Assembly: GCF_021531315.1 (NCBI RefSeq)
Contig: NZ_JAFBIQ010000002.1
Span: forward strand, 62,001-126,000
Direction of reading: 5' to 3'
Origin: Oscillibacter valericigenes
Lineage (GTDB): Bacteria; Bacillota; Clostridia; Oscillospirales; Oscillospiraceae
DNA length: 64,000 nucleotides
The notes under the pieces were generated by a model, which saw nothing but the letters and a program-made list of their open reading frames with translations, was not told the DNA's origin and did no database searches. The position numbers and the translations under genes were made by a program. Below, in pieces: positions 62,238 through 64,000 of the stretch (position 1 is its first letter; every line of letters begins with the position of its first letter).

Positions 62238-63089
62238 TTACAGCCCGTCGGGCTTATATTCACTGAAGCCCTCGCCAAGCACCTCGCGCGCGTCGCAGAC
62301 AATGAAGAAGGCGGCGGGGTCGATCTCGTTCACGATGCGCTTGACCGCCACGATCTCGCGGCGGCGCACGGCGCAGAGCAAAACGGGCTTATCGTTGCGC
62401 GTATAGGCGCCCTCGGCGGTCAGGCGCGTGACGCCCACATCGCGCGCGAGCAGCTCGGCGCTGATCTTCTCCTGCTCACTCGAGATGATGTAGGCGAGCT
62501 TCGCGGCGATGCCGCCGTAGACCACCATATCCATCACATAGGTGGAGATGTAGAGCGCGATGCCGCCGTAGAGCGCGTTCTCCAGGCTGTGGAACACCAC
62601 GGCGTAGAGCACGATGATGGTCAGGTCGATGGCGAGACAGAGCTTGCCGATGGAAAGGCCGGGGATCTTCGCCTTCATAAGCCACGCGCCGAGCTCCGTG
62701 CCGCCGGTGGTCGTCTCCTCGCGCAGCAGCCAGCCGAGCGAAATGCCGACGAGCACGCCGCCGTAGAGGCAGCCGAGGAGCTTATCCATCGGCTGGAAGG
62801 TGTAGAGTGCGTTGATGAGGTCGATGAAAAGAGAGTTCACCGCCACGGCGAAGAAGGATTGCAGGAGGACATGCTTGCCAAAGCGCTTGAGACTCATGAG
62901 GAAGAGCGGCGCGTTGAGCACGATGACGGTGATGCCGACCGGCAGGGCGGCAGCGAAGAAATTGATGACCTGCGCGATACCCGTGAAGCCGCCGAGCGTC
63001 AGCTCATTCGGCGCGTAGAACCAGTCGAAGGCCAGCGCCATGAGCGCGCAGGCAAGGGTGATGGAGATATACTGCTTGAGTCGATTCAA
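62238..63089 (-). CDS. YitT family membrane protein
   Basis: 283 residues with five or six transmembrane segments (NELTLGGFTGIAQVINFF, EETTTGGTELGAWLMKAKIPGLSIGKL in part) and a C-terminal DUF2179 domain (RNDKPVLLCAVRRREIVAVKRIVNEIDPAAFFIVCDAREVLGEGF in part). The family is widespread in Firmicutes with no settled role. It lies 59 bp upstream of the LUD gene on the same strand. Confidence 0.92.
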   Translation of the reverse strand: MNRLKQYISITLACALMALAFDWFYAPNELTLGGFTGIAQVINFFAAALPVGITVIVLNAPLFLMSLKRFGKHVLLQSFFAVAVNSLFIDLINALYTFQPMDKLLGCLYGGVLVGISLGWLLREETTTGGTELGAWLMKAKIPGLSIGKLCLAIDLTIIVLYAVVFHSLENALYGGIALYISTYVMDMVVYGGIAAKLAYIISSEQEKISAELLARDVGVTRLTAEGAYTRNDKPVLLCAVRRREIVAVKRIVNEIDPAAFFIVCDAREVLGEGFSEYKPDGL

Positions 63090-63105
63090 AAGATGACTTC
63101 CTTTC

Positions 63106-64000
63106 TCAATCCATTAGGGAGATCTGTTTTTCCTCGCTGTCCTCTGCCTTGAGCAGCGCACCGGCCGCGGGGAGGCTGCGGCCGCGGTAGCGGGCGGGGT
63201 TGGCGATGCCGGTATGGTCTGCGGGGCAGGCATAGTCGAGCGTGAATTTCTTTTTGAGCGTCAGCACCGCGACGCCCTGCGTCGCACGCGTGGTCTTGGC
63301 GGCCAGCAGCGCCGTGGAGAAGACCAGCACGCGCGGCTCGGTGGAGTAGACGGCCAGCTCGCAGTCCTCACGCAGGCAAAGCGCCGTGCGCAGCGCCGAC
63401 TTATCGGAGTAGGCGCCGGTGAGCTTGCGGCGGTTCGAGGTCGTTTGATACGCGGACAGCTCCACCTTCGCGGCCTTGCCGTTTTCAAAGAAGAAGAGCA
63501 TCCAGCCGCGGTAGTCGCCGGGCAGGACCATATAGACGACGCTCTCGCCTTCGTCCATGCCGAGCTTTGCGGGCAGATAGTCGCCGAGGGCGGAGGCCTT
63601 CGTGTCGCCGAAGTCGGAAAGATGCGTCTTGTAGACCTGACATTGGTCCGTGAAGAACATGACCTCGGCGGCGTTGGAGCTCTCGAAGCTCTGCGCGAGG
63701 GCGTCGCCCTCCTTATATTTCTGCTCGGCGTTCATGCGCAGCGAGGCGGGCGTGATCTTTTTGAAGTAGCCCTCGCGCGAGAGAAAGACGGACACGGGAT
63801 AGTCGTCTACCGCGCTCTCCTCGACATATTCCTCGACCTCGTGGCCGTAGACGATGCCGGTTTTGCGCGGCTCGGCGTACTTCTTGCGCACCTCCTCAAG
63901 CTCCGTGACGATGAGCTTCTTCACGCGGGCGGGGCGGGCGAGAATGTCCTCAAGGTCCTCGATCTCGTCCTGTAAGGCGGAGGTCTCCTCCACGCGCTTT
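63106..64000 (-). CDS. Type IIA topoisomerase subunit A (ParC/GyrA-like), C-terminal part
   Basis: The frame is open through the right edge of the window; about 298 residues are visible. The N-terminal end is the coiled-coil tower region (LQDEIEDLEDILARPARVKKL, EEVRKKYAEP) and the rest is a beta-pinwheel-like C-terminal domain (FLSREGYFKKITP, MFFTDQCQVYKTHLSDF, VLVFSTALLAAKTTRATQGVAVLTL in part). The catalytic tyrosine lies outside the window. Absence of a clear GyrA-box suggests topoisomerase IV A, but this is not certain. Confidence 0.85.
   Translation of the reverse strand, partial: KRVEETSALQDEIEDLEDILARPARVKKLIVTELEEVRKKYAEPRKTGIVYGHEVEEYVEESAVDDYPVSVFLSREGYFKKITPASLRMNAEQKYKEGDALAQSFESSNAAEVMFFTDQCQVYKTHLSDFGDTKASALGDYLPAKLGMDEGESVVYMVLPGDYRGWMLFFFENGKAAKVELSAYQTTSNRRKLTGAYSDKSALRTALCLREDCELAVYSTEPRVLVFSTALLAAKTTRATQGVAVLTLKKKFTLDYACPADHTGIANPARYRGRSLPAAGALLKAEDSEEKQISLMD

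Overview
The window comes from a motile, GC-rich member of the Clostridia, most likely Oscillospiraceae/Ruminococcaceae-like. Family choices point that way: FliY instead of FliN, a CheC/CheD/CheV/CheX set with no CheZ, FliW-CsrA control, large FtsA-like and FapA proteins, an ECF S-component, DUF3842, YitT, and a Tn4451/TndX-type serine recombinase. Genus is inference. No rRNA or tRNA gene was recognised.

Layout. 1-1975: end of an early flagellar operon (flgL 3' end, yviE-like DUF6470, fliW, csrA, yjfB-like). 1989-7733: a roughly 5.7 kb integrated element of lower GC. It carries a large serine recombinase, a TnpW-like protein, an oriT-like block of hairpins, and a restriction-modification-like cargo (XRE regulator, EcoRI-family adenine methyltransferase, DUF262-HNH nuclease). 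The element splits the intrinsic terminator of the csrA operon: stem on the left, U-tract on the right, with a 9-bp direct repeat at the junctions and 16-bp near-perfect inverted repeats just inside. 7874-33943: a long fla/che operon from a strong promoter (flgB, flgC, fliE-K, flgD, flgE, flbD, motAB, fliM, fliY, cheY, fliO-R, flhB, flhA, fliA, flgF/G-like, cheC, cheD, cheV, EAL-HDOD). fliG is frameshifted as given. 34001-35632: a ComFB-domain protein and a ParA ATPase, divergent from fliD-fliS-fliT-like (35798-39061). 39108-42676: C39 peptidase, lone FtsE-like ATPase and a chemoreceptor. 42932-49799: fapA, cheX-like, response regulator, FtsA-like, membrane protein, AAA+ ATPase. 50027-51256: flagellin behind a sigma-28-type promoter and a leader hairpin with GGA in its loop. 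51382-57883 (minus): ECF S-component, DUF3842, lipoprotein, membrane protein, DUF58, MoxR, then a separate 5'-nucleotidase-C/LysM protein. 58153-64000: housekeeping genes (prfC, EamA-like, LUD, YitT, ParC/GyrA end).

The most unusual observation is in the methyltransferase gene (5720-7033). A (TC)28 tract (GA on the coding strand) near its 3' end puts the downstream sequence into any of three frames depending on repeat number. All three frames end soon after a similar motif, Y-x-R-[IL]-x-[IV]-R. The gene therefore looks like either a three-state switch or a slippage-proof terminus. It is paired with a DUF262-HNH nuclease and an XRE regulator whose likely operator overlaps its own -35 box.

The flagellar genes fit one regulatory picture. 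FliW, CsrA and the flagellin leader can form a homeostatic loop. FliA would drive flagellin and the chemoreceptor. CheY-P removal would use FliY, CheC and CheX-like enzymes. FliY carries two extra copies of a FliM-like CheY-docking peptide.
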